Assembly: GCA_903922545.1 (NCBI GenBank)
Contig: CAIXUE010000007.1
Span: 1-7,686, forward strand
Reading direction: 5' to 3'
DNA length: 7,686 nucleotides
Source of the DNA: an uncultured Alphaproteobacteria bacterium
GTDB taxonomy: Bacteria > Pseudomonadota > Alphaproteobacteria > Micropepsales > Micropepsaceae
Shown one piece after another: positions 1 through 6,679 of this stretch (its first letter is position 1; each line of letters begins with the position of its first letter). A program made the translations under genes and the position numbers. Below the pieces are notes generated by a model, which did not search any database, had not been told where the DNA came from, and saw only the letters and a program-made list of their open reading frames with translations.

Positions 1-79
1 CGTGGGCCCCGCCGATTTCGGCACGGTGGATGCGCCCGCGCCCACGGACAAAGTACCCAACATCACGCCTTGGAAGTAA
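1..79 (+). CDS. C-terminal end of an unidentified protein (partial)
   Basis: An open frame runs in from the left edge (first whole codon at 2) and ends at TAA 77-79, giving a 25-residue tail that finishes in VPNITPWK. The piece is too short to assign a family and no motif is recognisable. It is judged real because the frame is open from the edge, the codons have a GC-rich third position like the neighbouring genes, and a strong hairpin follows directly after the stop. It converges on the peroxiredoxin gene. The function is unknown. Confidence 0.5.
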   Translation, partial: VGPADFGTVDAPAPTDKVPNITPWK

Positions 80-126
80 CCCCCTCTGCCTTCCAGGCGC
101 TTCGCGCCGAAGGGGGAGCCGGGCCT
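80..126 (+). terminator. GC-rich hairpin between convergent genes (terminator or intergenic palindrome)
   Basis: The core stem pairs GGCGC (96-100) with GCGCC (104-108). It is extended by CCTTC (89-93) with GAAGG (109-113), leaving a two-base bulge (CA, 94-95). A C-run at 80-84 also faces a G-run at 112-116. A short T-rich stretch (TTTATT, 126-131) lies downstream on the plus strand, so it could end the gene that stops at 79. On the minus strand no T tract follows. The shape also resembles dispersed intergenic palindromes of GC-rich Proteobacteria, so the terminator role is an inference. Confidence 0.45.
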
Positions 127-142
127 TTATTGGGATCGACAG

Positions 143-799
143 TTATTTCGGTTGCCCAGTCGTCCGCAGATAAGGCTTGTGAGTCTTGTAGCCGGGAAAC
201 AGCGATTTGGCTTCGTCATCGCTGACCGCGCCGGTTATGATCACGTCGCCGCCCTGTTTCCAGTCCGCCGGCGTCGCCACTTTATGTTTGGCGGTCAGCT
301 GCATGGAATCGATCACCCGCAAAATCTCGTCGAAATTGCGCCCCGTGGTCATGGGATAGACCAGCAGAAGTTTCACGCGCTTGTCCGGCCCGATGATGAA
401 GACATTGCGCACCGTGGCGTTGTTCGCCGGGGTGCGGCCTTCCGATGTGCCTTCGGTATCGGCCGGCAGCATGCCGTAAAGCTTGGATACTTTCAGATCG
501 GTGTCCCCGATCATGGGATAGTTGGGCGCCAGCCCTTGCGTCTCTGCGATATCAACCGACCATTTGGCATGGTTCTCCACCGGATCCACCGAAAGCCCCA
601 GCACCTTCACGCCGCGCTTGTCGAATTCCGGCTTCAGCTTCGCCACCGCGCCCAGCTCGGTGGTGCAGACCGGGGTGAAATCCTTGGGGTGCGAGAAAAA
701 CAGCACCCAATTGTCGCCCGCCCAGTCATAGAAATGCAGCGGGCCTTCCGTGGAAGCGGCGGTGAAATCGGGGGCGATATCGTTGATCGAAAGCGGCAT
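143..799 (-). CDS. 1-Cys peroxiredoxin (AhpC/TSA, Prx6-type)
   Basis: This 218-residue thiol peroxidase should reduce hydrogen peroxide and organic hydroperoxides in the cytoplasm. The thioredoxin-fold motif HPKDFTPVCTTELG carries the peroxidatic Cys45 with Thr42 of the PxxxTxxC signature, and Arg131 (in TVRNVF) completes the active site. Cys45 is the only cysteine, so there is no resolving Cys within the chain. That, the length, and the C-terminal extension after about residue 160 (1-cysPrx_C-like) place it in the Prx6 or 1-Cys class; reduction must rely on an external thiol. The start is the ATG at 797-799 because AGAGGA lies six bases upstream and MPLSINDIAPDF is the usual family N-terminus. 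The frame stays open to 1186 but would add 129 unrelated residues and run antisense through the riboswitch. The gene is divergent from the B12 operon; no OxyR-type site was recognised. Confidence 0.95.
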   Translation of the reverse strand: MPLSINDIAPDFTAASTEGPLHFYDWAGDNWVLFFSHPKDFTPVCTTELGAVAKLKPEFDKRGVKVLGLSVDPVENHAKWSVDIAETQGLAPNYPMIGDTDLKVSKLYGMLPADTEGTSEGRTPANNATVRNVFIIGPDKRVKLLLVYPMTTGRNFDEILRVIDSMQLTAKHKVATPADWKQGGDVIITGAVSDDEAKSLFPGYKTHKPYLRTTGQPK

Positions 800-935
800 G
801 GGCGATCCTCTGGGCAATAAAGCGGCCGGCACGATAGCCCAATTGCCGGGGCCCCGGTAGCGGCCCGCCATTTCCACATAGCGGCTGCGGGGTATTGCAA
901 GGTTGACGCGCGCACCCGTCCCGGGCCAAACCTTC

Positions 936-1086
936 GGCAGGTGCAAGGTGTAGGGAACATGGGTGTAATGCCCGGGCTGCCCCCGCAACTGTAACCGGCG
1001 AGCAATCGTCCATCTAAGCCACTGAACATTTTCGAATGTTTGGGAAGGCGGGCGAAAGCGTAAAACCGGGAGCCAGGAAACCTGCC
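936..1086 (+). promoter_or_regulatory. Cobalamin (adenosylcobalamin-type) riboswitch aptamer
   Basis: All the hallmark blocks of the cobalamin riboswitch are present in order. The P1 strand GGCAGG (936-941) pairs with CCTGCC (1081-1086). Between them come the AGGGAA..GGGTGTAA..CCC core (952-973), GCTGCCCCCGCAACTGTAA (976-994), GCCACTG (1018-1024), a six-pair stem AACATT/AATGTT capped by UUCG (1025-1040), GGGAAGGC (1042-1049), and the B12 box GCCAGGAAACCTGCC (1072-1086). The family binds cobalamin in the nascent mRNA and represses B12 uptake or synthesis genes, which fits the btuB-like gene starting 148 bases downstream. A weak -35-like TTGACG lies at 903-908, but no convincing -10 follows. 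The rest of 800-935 holds no gene. Confidence 0.96.
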
Positions 1087-1210
1087 TCGCACTGTCGTCC
1101 AGTTTCCGGCCAGGGTGTGCCGAAAACTCGCGGGGTAAACCGTCGCGGCGACAATGTTGGAGTCGCGCGGGGTGTTTCTTGAACAACCGTACAAAAACAG
1201 CCGTGCCGGC

Positions 1211-1230
1211 TCCTGAACCCTGTCAGGAGA
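1211..1230 (+). promoter_or_regulatory. Shine-Dalgarno-sequestering hairpin (riboswitch expression platform)
   Basis: TCCTGA (1211-1216) is perfectly complementary to TCAGGA (1223-1228) across a six-base loop. The 3' arm is the first part of the ribosome binding site AGGAGA (1225-1230), which sits four bases before the ATG at 1235. When formed, this stem would hide the binding site. The anti-SD arm TCCTG (1211-1215) can instead pair with CAGGA (1074-1078) inside the B12 box, giving a simple two-state model: ligand bound, B12 box occupied, SD closed; ligand free, SD open. The hairpin is seen directly; the switching mechanism is inferred. No T tract follows, so translational rather than transcriptional control is favoured. 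Confidence 0.7.
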
Positions 1231-1234
1231 AGTC

Positions 1235-3097
1235 ATGCTAAAGTCCATTTTGTGTAGCTCAGCCGCAATCGCGGCACTGTGTTCGCCTGCCTTGGCGCAA
1301 GATCAGTCCGCGCCGGAAAATATCATCGTCACCGCAACCCGCATCGCCACGCCGCAAGACCAGATTGCAAATTCGGTAACGCTGGTCACGGCGGCGGATA
1401 TCCAGACCCGCCAGGACGTATCGCTGCCCGATGTGCTGCGCGACGTGCCCGGCCTTGATGTGGTGCAAACGGGCGGGGAGGGTGGCCAAACCTCCATCTT
1501 CACGCGCGGCACCAATTCCAACCACACCAAGATCCTGCTGGATGGAATAGATGTCTCCGATCCTTCCACGCCCACCAATGTTTTTGATATCGGCAAGCTG
1601 AACGCCGCCGATATCGCCCGCGTGGAAGTGTTGCGCGGCCCCGGCTCCAGCCTTTATGGCTCCGACGCCATTGGCGGGGTGATCAATGTCATCACGCAGG
1701 ATGGCAACGGCCCTCTCACCGCGGCCCTGAACGCGGATGGCGGCAGCTTGGACACTTTCAACCAGGACGCCACGGTCAGCGGCTCGGATGATCAATTCCA
1801 TTACCGCCTGACGGTTGCCCATCAACATGCCGGCGACACGCTCATCACTCCGGCCTCGATCCTGCTGCCGGGCGAAAAAGCCAATGGCGATTATTACGAC
1901 AGCCTCAGCGCATCGGCCAAACTCGGTTATGACGTCACGGACTATTTCCAGCTTGGCCTGGTTGGCCGCGGCAGCACCACGCTGGGAAAAAACACCAGCG
2001 ACGGATTCAGCCTGGTGACGTTTGAAGGCTTTCCGTCTCCCACCCAATCGCGCATCGCCACCGTGCAATATGACGGGCGCGTCACGGCGCATCTGGTGCT
2101 GGGTTTGCTCGATCAGACTTTGGGTCTGGGCTACAGTTCCGCCGTCACGTCCGACAACGATCCCCAGAACGGCTATACGCTCAGTTCCGGCAACCGGGTG
2201 AAGCTGGACTGGCAGGGCAATATCGCGGTCAGCGATGGTGAAACCATTGTGCTGGGCGCGGAAACCGCGCGGGACGTAATTTCCCAGCCCATCCATGACG
2301 GCATCACCATCAATGCCGGTTATGGCGAGTTGCAATCGGCCATCGGCGATTTCAACAACAGCGCCAGCATCCGCTATGACGACAATTCCATGTTCGGCAG
2401 CAAATTCACCTGGGCGCTGGCGCCGCAATACAGGATTGAAGACACCGGCACACGCGTGAAGGCCAGTGTCGGCACCGGCTTCAAGGCGCCCTCGCTGGAA
2501 GATCTGTTCGGGCCTTTCGGCCACAATCCCAATCTCAAACCGGAAACCAGCACAGATTATGATGTGGGGCTGGACCAGCAATTGGGAACGGATGTCTCAG
2601 CCGGCGCCACCTGGTATCACAACGACATCAGCAACCTGATCGAAACCGGCCCGCCGCCCACTTACGCGCCAATCAATGTGGGCAAGGCGCGCACGCAAGG
2701 CATCGAAGCCTATCTGCAATGGGTGGCCAGCGACACGCTGAAGCTGCGGGCTGATTACACCTATACCGAGGCGGAAGATGCGGTGCTGCATACCGCCTTG
2801 CTGCGCCGGCCCAAGAACAAAATCAGCGGCGATGTCTCCTGGCAGGCGCTGCCGGAACTCAGCACCGACTTTACGCTGCTTTACGCCAGTTCTTCAGCCG
2901 ATGTGGGGCGGGAAAGCTTCCTGCCGGTGACTTTGCCCAGCTATGTGACGGCCAATCTGGCGGTCAATTACGCTATTTCTGACACATTCACCCTTTATGG
3001 CCGGGCGGATAATTTGTTTGACGAGCGTTATCAGAACCCCAGTGGCTTCCTGCAGCCGGGCATTGGCCTTTATGCGGGTATCAAGGCGAAACTGTAA
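1235..3097 (+). CDS. btuB: TonB-dependent outer-membrane cobalamin receptor (BtuB-like)
   Basis: This 620-residue outer-membrane transporter is close to the length of E. coli BtuB and should take up vitamin B12 using TonB energy. A signal peptide (residues 1-21, cleavage at ALA|Q) is followed by a TonB box near residues 30-36 (IIVTATR). Next come the plug domain at about 44-154, with LRDVPGLDV, TRGTNSNHTKILLDGIDV and RVEVLRGPGSSLYGSDAIGG, and a beta-barrel from about 155 to the end. The C-terminus is GIKAKL, ending in Leu rather than the more common aromatic residue. The start is fixed by AGGAGA four bases before the ATG and by the signal peptide. It is the first gene of the btu operon and lies under the cobalamin riboswitch, which is the strongest evidence for B12 rather than an iron siderophore as substrate. 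Confidence 0.92.
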   Translation: MLKSILCSSAAIAALCSPALAQDQSAPENIIVTATRIATPQDQIANSVTLVTAADIQTRQDVSLPDVLRDVPGLDVVQTGGEGGQTSIFTRGTNSNHTKILLDGIDVSDPSTPTNVFDIGKLNAADIARVEVLRGPGSSLYGSDAIGGVINVITQDGNGPLTAALNADGGSLDTFNQDATVSGSDDQFHYRLTVAHQHAGDTLITPASILLPGEKANGDYYDSLSASAKLGYDVTDYFQLGLVGRGSTTLGKNTSDGFSLVTFEGFPSPTQSRIATVQYDGRVTAHLVLGLLDQTLGLGYSSAVTSDNDPQNGYTLSSGNRVKLDWQGNIAVSDGETIVLGAETARDVISQPIHDGITINAGYGELQSAIGDFNNSASIRYDDNSMFGSKFTWALAPQYRIEDTGTRVKASVGTGFKAPSLEDLFGPFGHNPNLKPETSTDYDVGLDQQLGTDVSAGATWYHNDISNLIETGPPPTYAPINVGKARTQGIEAYLQWVASDTLKLRADYTYTEAEDAVLHTALLRRPKNKISGDVSWQALPELSTDFTLLYASSSADVGRESFLPVTLPSYVTANLAVNYAISDTFTLYGRADNLFDERYQNPSGFLQPGIGLYAGIKAKL

Positions 3098-4003
3098 ATG
3101 AAGGGAGCATCGGCCAGGAAAAGTGCTTTTGCGGTTTTCCTTCCGGCCGTGCGACCCATTAAAAATGTGCTTGGCGCGGTGGCGATCTTGCTTGCTGTTT
3201 GCAAGCCGGCCGTCGCCGCGCCGGCAATTGCGTCGCCGCGCCATGTCATGTCGCTTACCGTCTGCACCGACGAATTGCTGATGGATCTGGCGGCGCCGGG
3301 GCAGATTGCGTCGGTCTCCTATCTCTCCCGCGAAAAAGCCGCGCTGAGATTGTGGCCACAGGCCGCGTATCTTCCGGTCAATCACAATTTGGTTGAGGAA
3401 GTTCTGGCGCAAAAGCCTGATCTGGTGCTGACCCTGGAATATGCTTCACCCGCGATGCGCGATCTGGCGCAAAAAACCGGCATCCCATTCCTGGAAGTCA
3501 AAGAAGCGCAATCCTTCGATGACATCCGCGCTGTCACCCGCCAGGTCGCCAATGCCATCGGTGCGCAGGACCGCGCCAAAACCCTCATTGCCCGCATGGA
3601 CGGGACGTTGCGCCAACTGGCCGACACCACACCCAAACGCAACATCCGCGTTGCCGGCTGGGGCGGCGGCGGCTTTGTGCCGGGGCGCGGCGGGTTGTTC
3701 GACGCCATTCTGACGGCAGCCGGCGGCGTCAATATCAACGCCAAAACCGGCGGCTATTATGATGTCGAAAGCCTGATCGTGGCCCGCCCCGACATATTGG
3801 CCTATGGCGATGACTATATCGACACGCCATCGCTGCGCCGGGACCAGAATGACCATCCTTTGCTGCTGAAATTGTTCGGCCAGCGGCGCATCGTCTATCC
3901 CTCCGCGCTTTATGGCTGCGGCGTGCCACAGACCGCTGATGCCGCGTTGGCGCTGCGCACGCAATTGACTCATGCCATGGCCAATCCGGGCGGGGCGCCA
4001 TGA
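3098..4003 (+). CDS. btuF: Periplasmic cobalamin-binding protein of the ABC importer (BtuF-like)
   Basis: This 301-residue class III (helical-backbone) substrate-binding protein would capture B12 in the periplasm and hand it to the permease. A long N-region (about 23 residues) and hydrophobic segment (24-35) lead to a probable signal peptidase I site near AVA|AP (residue 40). Cys35 lies in LLAVC, which is not a good lipobox. The mature part starts with the family-typical RHVMSLTVCTDELLMDL (48-64) and has LAQKPDLVLT, a central long-helix region, and GGLFDAILTAAGGVN in the C-lobe. Its ATG follows the btuB stop with no gap (TAAATG), which suggests translational coupling; only a weak AAGG lies upstream. 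A GTG at 3149 (residue 18) would give a more ordinary signal peptide and is an alternative start. The B12 assignment rests on operon context. Confidence 0.88.
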   Translation: MKGASARKSAFAVFLPAVRPIKNVLGAVAILLAVCKPAVAAPAIASPRHVMSLTVCTDELLMDLAAPGQIASVSYLSREKAALRLWPQAAYLPVNHNLVEEVLAQKPDLVLTLEYASPAMRDLAQKTGIPFLEVKEAQSFDDIRAVTRQVANAIGAQDRAKTLIARMDGTLRQLADTTPKRNIRVAGWGGGGFVPGRGGLFDAILTAAGGVNINAKTGGYYDVESLIVARPDILAYGDDYIDTPSLRRDQNDHPLLLKLFGQRRIVYPSALYGCGVPQTADAALALRTQLTHAMANPGGAP

Positions 4004-4962
4004 AGACTTTGTGCTTATTCCTTACTCTTGCGGTGCTGCTGGCTTTCGCGGCGTCTTTGTTGGCGGGCCGGGTGTGGCTTTCGCCGCAGGAGATTTTATC
4101 CGGCAACAATCTCGCCACCCTCATCGTCACCGATATCCGCCTGCCGCGCAGTTTGCTGGCGCTTCTGGTCGGCGCATCGCTGGGGCTTTCCGGCGCGGTG
4201 CTGCAGGGGCTGACCCGCAATCCGTTGGCTGAGCCGGGCCTTCTGGGCGTCACCACTGGGGCTGCGTTGGGCGCGGTGATCGCGATCTATTTCGGCGTCA
4301 CCGCTATTTCACTGGCGGCCGGGCCCTTGTTCGGCCTGGTCGGCGCGCTGGGCGCTTCGGTGCTGACTTTTGCCTTGGGCCGCGGGGGCACTGTCGCGCT
4401 TATTCTTGCGGGCGCTGCGGTGTCCAGTCTTGCCGCCGCCCTGATCGCGCTGGCGCTCAACTTCGCGCCCAATCCTTATGCGGCCTATCAGATCATGACC
4501 TGGCTGTTGGGTTCGCTGGCCGACAAAAGCTGGAACCAGTTTTTCCTGGTGCTGCCTTTTGTGGTGATCGGCTGCGGGGTGTTGGCCGTCACCGGCCGCG
4601 CCCTTGATGCGCTGTCGCTGGGAGAGATGCAGGCCCAAAGCCTGGGCGTCGATCTGGGCCAGTTGCGCGTGCTGGTGATTGCCGGCACGGCGCTGGCGGT
4701 GGGCGCGGTCACCTCTGTCACGGGAGCCATCGGCTTTATCGGGCTGGTAGCGCCGCATCTGGCGCGGCCCTTTGTGGGTTACCAGCCCAGCCGCATTCTT
4801 TTGCCCGCCGCGCTGATGGGCGCGCTGCTGCTGCTGCTGTCGGATATCGCGGTGCGGGAAATCCATCTGGGGCCTGAAATTCAGCTGGGCGTTTTCACCG
4901 CCCTGATCGGCGCGCCGTTCTTTTTCTGGCTGGTGTTGCGCCTGCGGAAAGTTTCGCCATGA
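4000..4962 (+). CDS. btuC: Cobalamin ABC transporter permease (FecCD family, BtuC-like)
   Basis: This 320-residue polytopic inner-membrane protein is about the length of E. coli BtuC (326) and should form the dimeric translocation channel for B12. The family signature GLSGAVLQGLTRNPLAEPG lies at residues 62-80. Numerous hydrophobic segments are consistent with the family's ten helices. The cytoplasmic coupling loop that docks on the ATPase is GAIGFIGLVAPHLARP near residues 245-260. The ATG at 4000 overlaps the preceding stop as ATGA, and the next gene overlaps its stop in the same way, so the three transporter genes are translationally coupled. Sequence alone would not separate it from iron-siderophore permeases; the riboswitch and the btuB-like receptor support cobalamin. 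Confidence 0.92.
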   Translation: MKTLCLFLTLAVLLAFAASLLAGRVWLSPQEILSGNNLATLIVTDIRLPRSLLALLVGASLGLSGAVLQGLTRNPLAEPGLLGVTTGAALGAVIAIYFGVTAISLAAGPLFGLVGALGASVLTFALGRGGTVALILAGAAVSSLAAALIALALNFAPNPYAAYQIMTWLLGSLADKSWNQFFLVLPFVVIGCGVLAVTGRALDALSLGEMQAQSLGVDLGQLRVLVIAGTALAVGAVTSVTGAIGFIGLVAPHLARPFVGYQPSRILLPAALMGALLLLLSDIAVREIHLGPEIQLGVFTALIGAPFFFWLVLRLRKVSP

Positions 4963-5732
4963 CGTTCCTGCTGGCAGAACATGTCCATGTGAAGAAAGCC
5001 GGCCGCGCCATTCTCAGCGATGTTTCGCTGGAAGCCGGCGCCGGCGATTTCCTGGCCGTGATCGGCCCCAACGGCGCGGGCAAATCCACGCTTCTGTCGG
5101 TACTGGCGGGACTTCTTGCGCCCACCAAAGGCGAAGTCAGTCTGGATGGAAAAAACTTTTCTGAAATTCCGCGCAAAGCGTTGGCATCGCGCCGCGCTTA
5201 CCTGCCGCAAAATCCCAATTGCGAATGGCCGCTTTCGGTGGAACGTCTGGTGGCGCTGGGCCTGACGCCGCAACTGCCCGCCTTTGGCGGCCTGCCGGTG
5301 GAATTTGAGCCGGCCCTTTCGGCTGCGCTTCAGGCCTGCGATCTTGTCGCCCGCCGCGACCAGGCTGTGACCACCTTGTCGGGCGGCGAATTTTCCCGCG
5401 CCATGCTGGCCCGCGCGCTGGTTGGCGCGCCTGATATTCTGATCGTGGATGAACCTGTCACCGGCCTTGATCCCCGCCATGCTTTAGGTTGCGCCCGTCG
5501 CCTGCGCGCCTATGCCGACAGCGGCAAGCTGGTGATCGCGGCGCTGCATGATCTGACGCTGGCGGCGCGCCATGCGACCAGCATCCTGGCCCTGAAAAAT
5601 GGCCGCGTTGTGGGTGAGGGGGCCTTAACTTCAGCCCTGATCGGCCAGGTCTTTGATGTTCAGGCTGATGTCCGGGGTGAGGGGCTTCACGCTTATGTGA
5701 ACATCCATGAGCCCCCGTCTGTCCCGGACTGA
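4959..5732 (+). CDS. btuD: Cobalamin ABC transporter ATP-binding protein (BtuD-like)
   Basis: This 257-residue ATPase would power the importer from the cytoplasmic face. All nucleotide-binding motifs are intact: Walker A GPNGAGKST (36-44), Q-loop Gln84 in YLPQNPN, ABC signature LSGGE (140-144), Walker B ILIVDEP (160-166) with catalytic Glu165, D-loop GLDPRHA (169-175) and switch His197 in ALHDLTLAARH. The ATG at 4959 overlaps the permease stop (ATGA). The length and motif set match the FepC/BtuD group. It is the last gene of the operon; no clear intrinsic terminator follows its TGA (5730-5732). Confidence 0.93.
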   Translation: MTFLLAEHVHVKKAGRAILSDVSLEAGAGDFLAVIGPNGAGKSTLLSVLAGLLAPTKGEVSLDGKNFSEIPRKALASRRAYLPQNPNCEWPLSVERLVALGLTPQLPAFGGLPVEFEPALSAALQACDLVARRDQAVTTLSGGEFSRAMLARALVGAPDILIVDEPVTGLDPRHALGCARRLRAYADSGKLVIAALHDLTLAARHATSILALKNGRVVGEGALTSALIGQVFDVQADVRGEGLHAYVNIHEPPSVPD

Positions 5733-5770
5733 AACAGGGTTAAGGGCCGGGAGCGCCCCAAAACATGGCA

Positions 5771-5808
5771 CGGTCTGTGAAGGAAGACAGACCGAAGTCT
5801 TCAGGTCT
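5771..5808 (+). promoter_or_regulatory. Leader with mutually exclusive hairpins before the small secreted-protein gene
   Basis: Three overlapping inverted repeats lie in the 82-base gap after the btuD stop. CGGTCTGT (5771-5778) pairs perfectly with ACAGACCG (5787-5794). GAAGAC (5783-5788) pairs perfectly with GTCTTC (5797-5802). AGACC (5789-5793) can also pair with a second GGTCT (5804-5808). The first two share bases 5787-5788 and cannot both form. The only weak SD-like bases before the ATG at 5815 (CAGG, 5802-5805) fall inside the later hairpins. No T tract follows, so it is not an obvious terminator. A regulatory role is inferred. Confidence 0.4.
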
Positions 5809-5814
5809 CCACTG

Positions 5815-6258
5815 ATGTTCAAACACAAGACACTTTATGCCTCTGCGCTGCTTCTCGCGGGGCTTGCCATGCTTTCCCCGGCCGCCAACGCGGCCGGGAC
5901 TTCCCATACCGGCGAATTGACCCTGGCGCCTTCCACCATGCAAAGCCCCGGCAGCATCAGCGGCGGCGCGGGCCAGGCCACCTATTCCACCAACATCAAC
6001 AATGCCAGCAACATCAATGTGCAGACCAATATCGACAACAGCAAAAGCATCGATACGTCCAGCAACATTTCTGTCACCAACACCGTCAACGGCGTGCAGG
6101 TCGATTACGGCCTGAACGGCTCCAATTCCCTGAACGTGATCGACAATGCCGGCGTGTACGCCGCCGGCGTGGCGTCGGCCCAGCAGTCACAGCGCAGCGC
6201 CGCCGTGGCCGAAGACCTGGAAGTCGAAACTCTGCGCGGCTCTATCGCGGGCTATTAA
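5815..6258 (+). CDS. Small secreted Asn/Ser-rich protein with hexad repeats, unknown function
   Basis: The product is 147 residues with a clear signal peptide: KHK n-region, hydrophobic LYASALLLAGLAML, and a predicted cut after ANA at residue 26. The mature chain of about 121 residues has no cysteine. It opens with a Gly/Ser/Pro-rich segment. Its centre (60-95) is Asn/Ser/Thr-rich, with Ile or Val exactly every sixth residue, and it ends in a more acidic, Ala/Gln-rich tail finishing GSIAGY. No family is recognised. The pattern suggests a beta-rich surface or extracellular protein (a small solenoid or an amyloid-like subunit), but that is inference. The ATG at 5815 is chosen because it starts the signal peptide; the frame is open to 5707, but that would put 36 residues in front and overlap btuD. 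The SD is weak (CAGG, nine bases upstream). It shares the btu operon's direction but has its own structured leader. Confidence 0.75.
   Translation: MFKHKTLYASALLLAGLAMLSPAANAAGTSHTGELTLAPSTMQSPGSISGGAGQATYSTNINNASNINVQTNIDNSKSIDTSSNISVTNTVNGVQVDYGLNGSNSLNVIDNAGVYAAGVASAQQSQRSAAVAEDLEVETLRGSIAGY
5992..6099 (+). repeat. Six tandem hexapeptide (18-base) units in the small secreted protein
   Basis: Residues 60-95 divide into six units with Ile/Val in position 2: NINNAS, NINVQT, NIDNSK, SIDTSS, NISVTN and TVNGVQ. The pattern is [NST]-[IV]-[NDS]-x-x-x. A possible further unit in the same phase is VIDNAG (108-113). The unit is conserved at the protein level while the DNA codons vary (ATC/ATT, AAC/AAT), so this is selected protein periodicity rather than a recent DNA tandem duplication. 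Confidence 0.75.
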
Positions 6259-6270
6259 AGGCCGAAGCGT

Positions 6271-6501
6271 TCAGGGCGCGACGCAATCAAATGTCAGCTT
6301 GCCGCTGTTGGGCTCGTAACTTCCGATGATCGCGGCCCGGCCAACTTTCTTGCAGTAGGAATCTGCTGCCGCGAACGGGTCGGTTCCCCGTGATGCGGTG
6401 ATGGTTCCCCCATCCCGGTCGCCAACAACCATTTCCGGCGCACAACCAGGGGCCAGAAATAACAGGCCCGGCGCAAGAAGATACGCAATCTTGCAACGCA
6501 T
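6271..6501 (-). CDS. Small putative lipoprotein with two conserved-style cysteines, unknown function
   Basis: The product is 76 residues. The N-terminus MRCKIAYLLAPGLLFLAPGC is a lipoprotein-like signal peptide with Cys20 as the probable lipidated residue. The box LAPG|C is imperfect (Pro at -2), so plain secretion is possible. The mature part of about 57 residues contains AADSYCKKVGRAAIIGSYEP..KLTFDC with Cys50 and Cys73, likely a disulfide. This A..YC...G..A......F.C layout recurs in small periplasmic or lipoprotein ORFs of Alphaproteobacteria; that is recalled, not searched. The ATG is at 6499-6501 with a poor SD, but a promoter candidate lies at a suitable distance. It converges with the hexad-repeat gene, with 12 bases between the stops. 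Confidence 0.7.
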   Translation of the reverse strand: MRCKIAYLLAPGLLFLAPGCAPEMVVGDRDGGTITASRGTDPFAAADSYCKKVGRAAIIGSYEPNSGKLTFDCVAP

Positions 6502-6531
6502 AAACGCTCACACAAAAGTTCGGCTCAAGCC

Positions 6532-6560
6532 ATTCAGGACTGTCGCGCAGACACTGTCAA
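6532..6560 (-). promoter_or_regulatory. Promoter candidate for the small lipoprotein gene
   Basis: Read on the minus strand, a perfect -35 TTGACA (6560-6555) is followed, after a 17-base spacer, by CTGAAT (6537-6532) as a weak -10. Transcription would start near 6525, giving a leader of roughly 24 bases before the ATG at 6501. The rest of 6562-6597 shows nothing recognisable. Confidence 0.45.
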
Positions 6561-6679
6561 CTTGTGTGATGCCGCCGTTGTGCAAGCGCCAGCATATGAT
6601 TCGATTGGTCGCGGCCATCCACAGCAAAATTCAAGACAGAAAATCGGCCTACGACTCCAAATTTTTGCGTCACAAAGGC

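Noticed and set aside
800..1186. N-terminal extension of the peroxiredoxin frame on the minus strand to 1186.
   Set aside because: It would run antisense through the conserved cobalamin riboswitch, has no family-like sequence, and a good SD plus canonical N-terminus exist at 799.
1259..2581. A 440-residue open frame on the minus strand inside btuB.
   Set aside because: Shadow frame: it lies wholly within a well-supported receptor gene, is composition-biased (Arg/Gly/Ile-rich) and shows no domain.
5733..5770. Intrinsic terminator after btuD.
   Set aside because: Short GC pairings exist (for example GGGC/GCCC near 5744-5758), but none is followed by a T tract on the plus strand.
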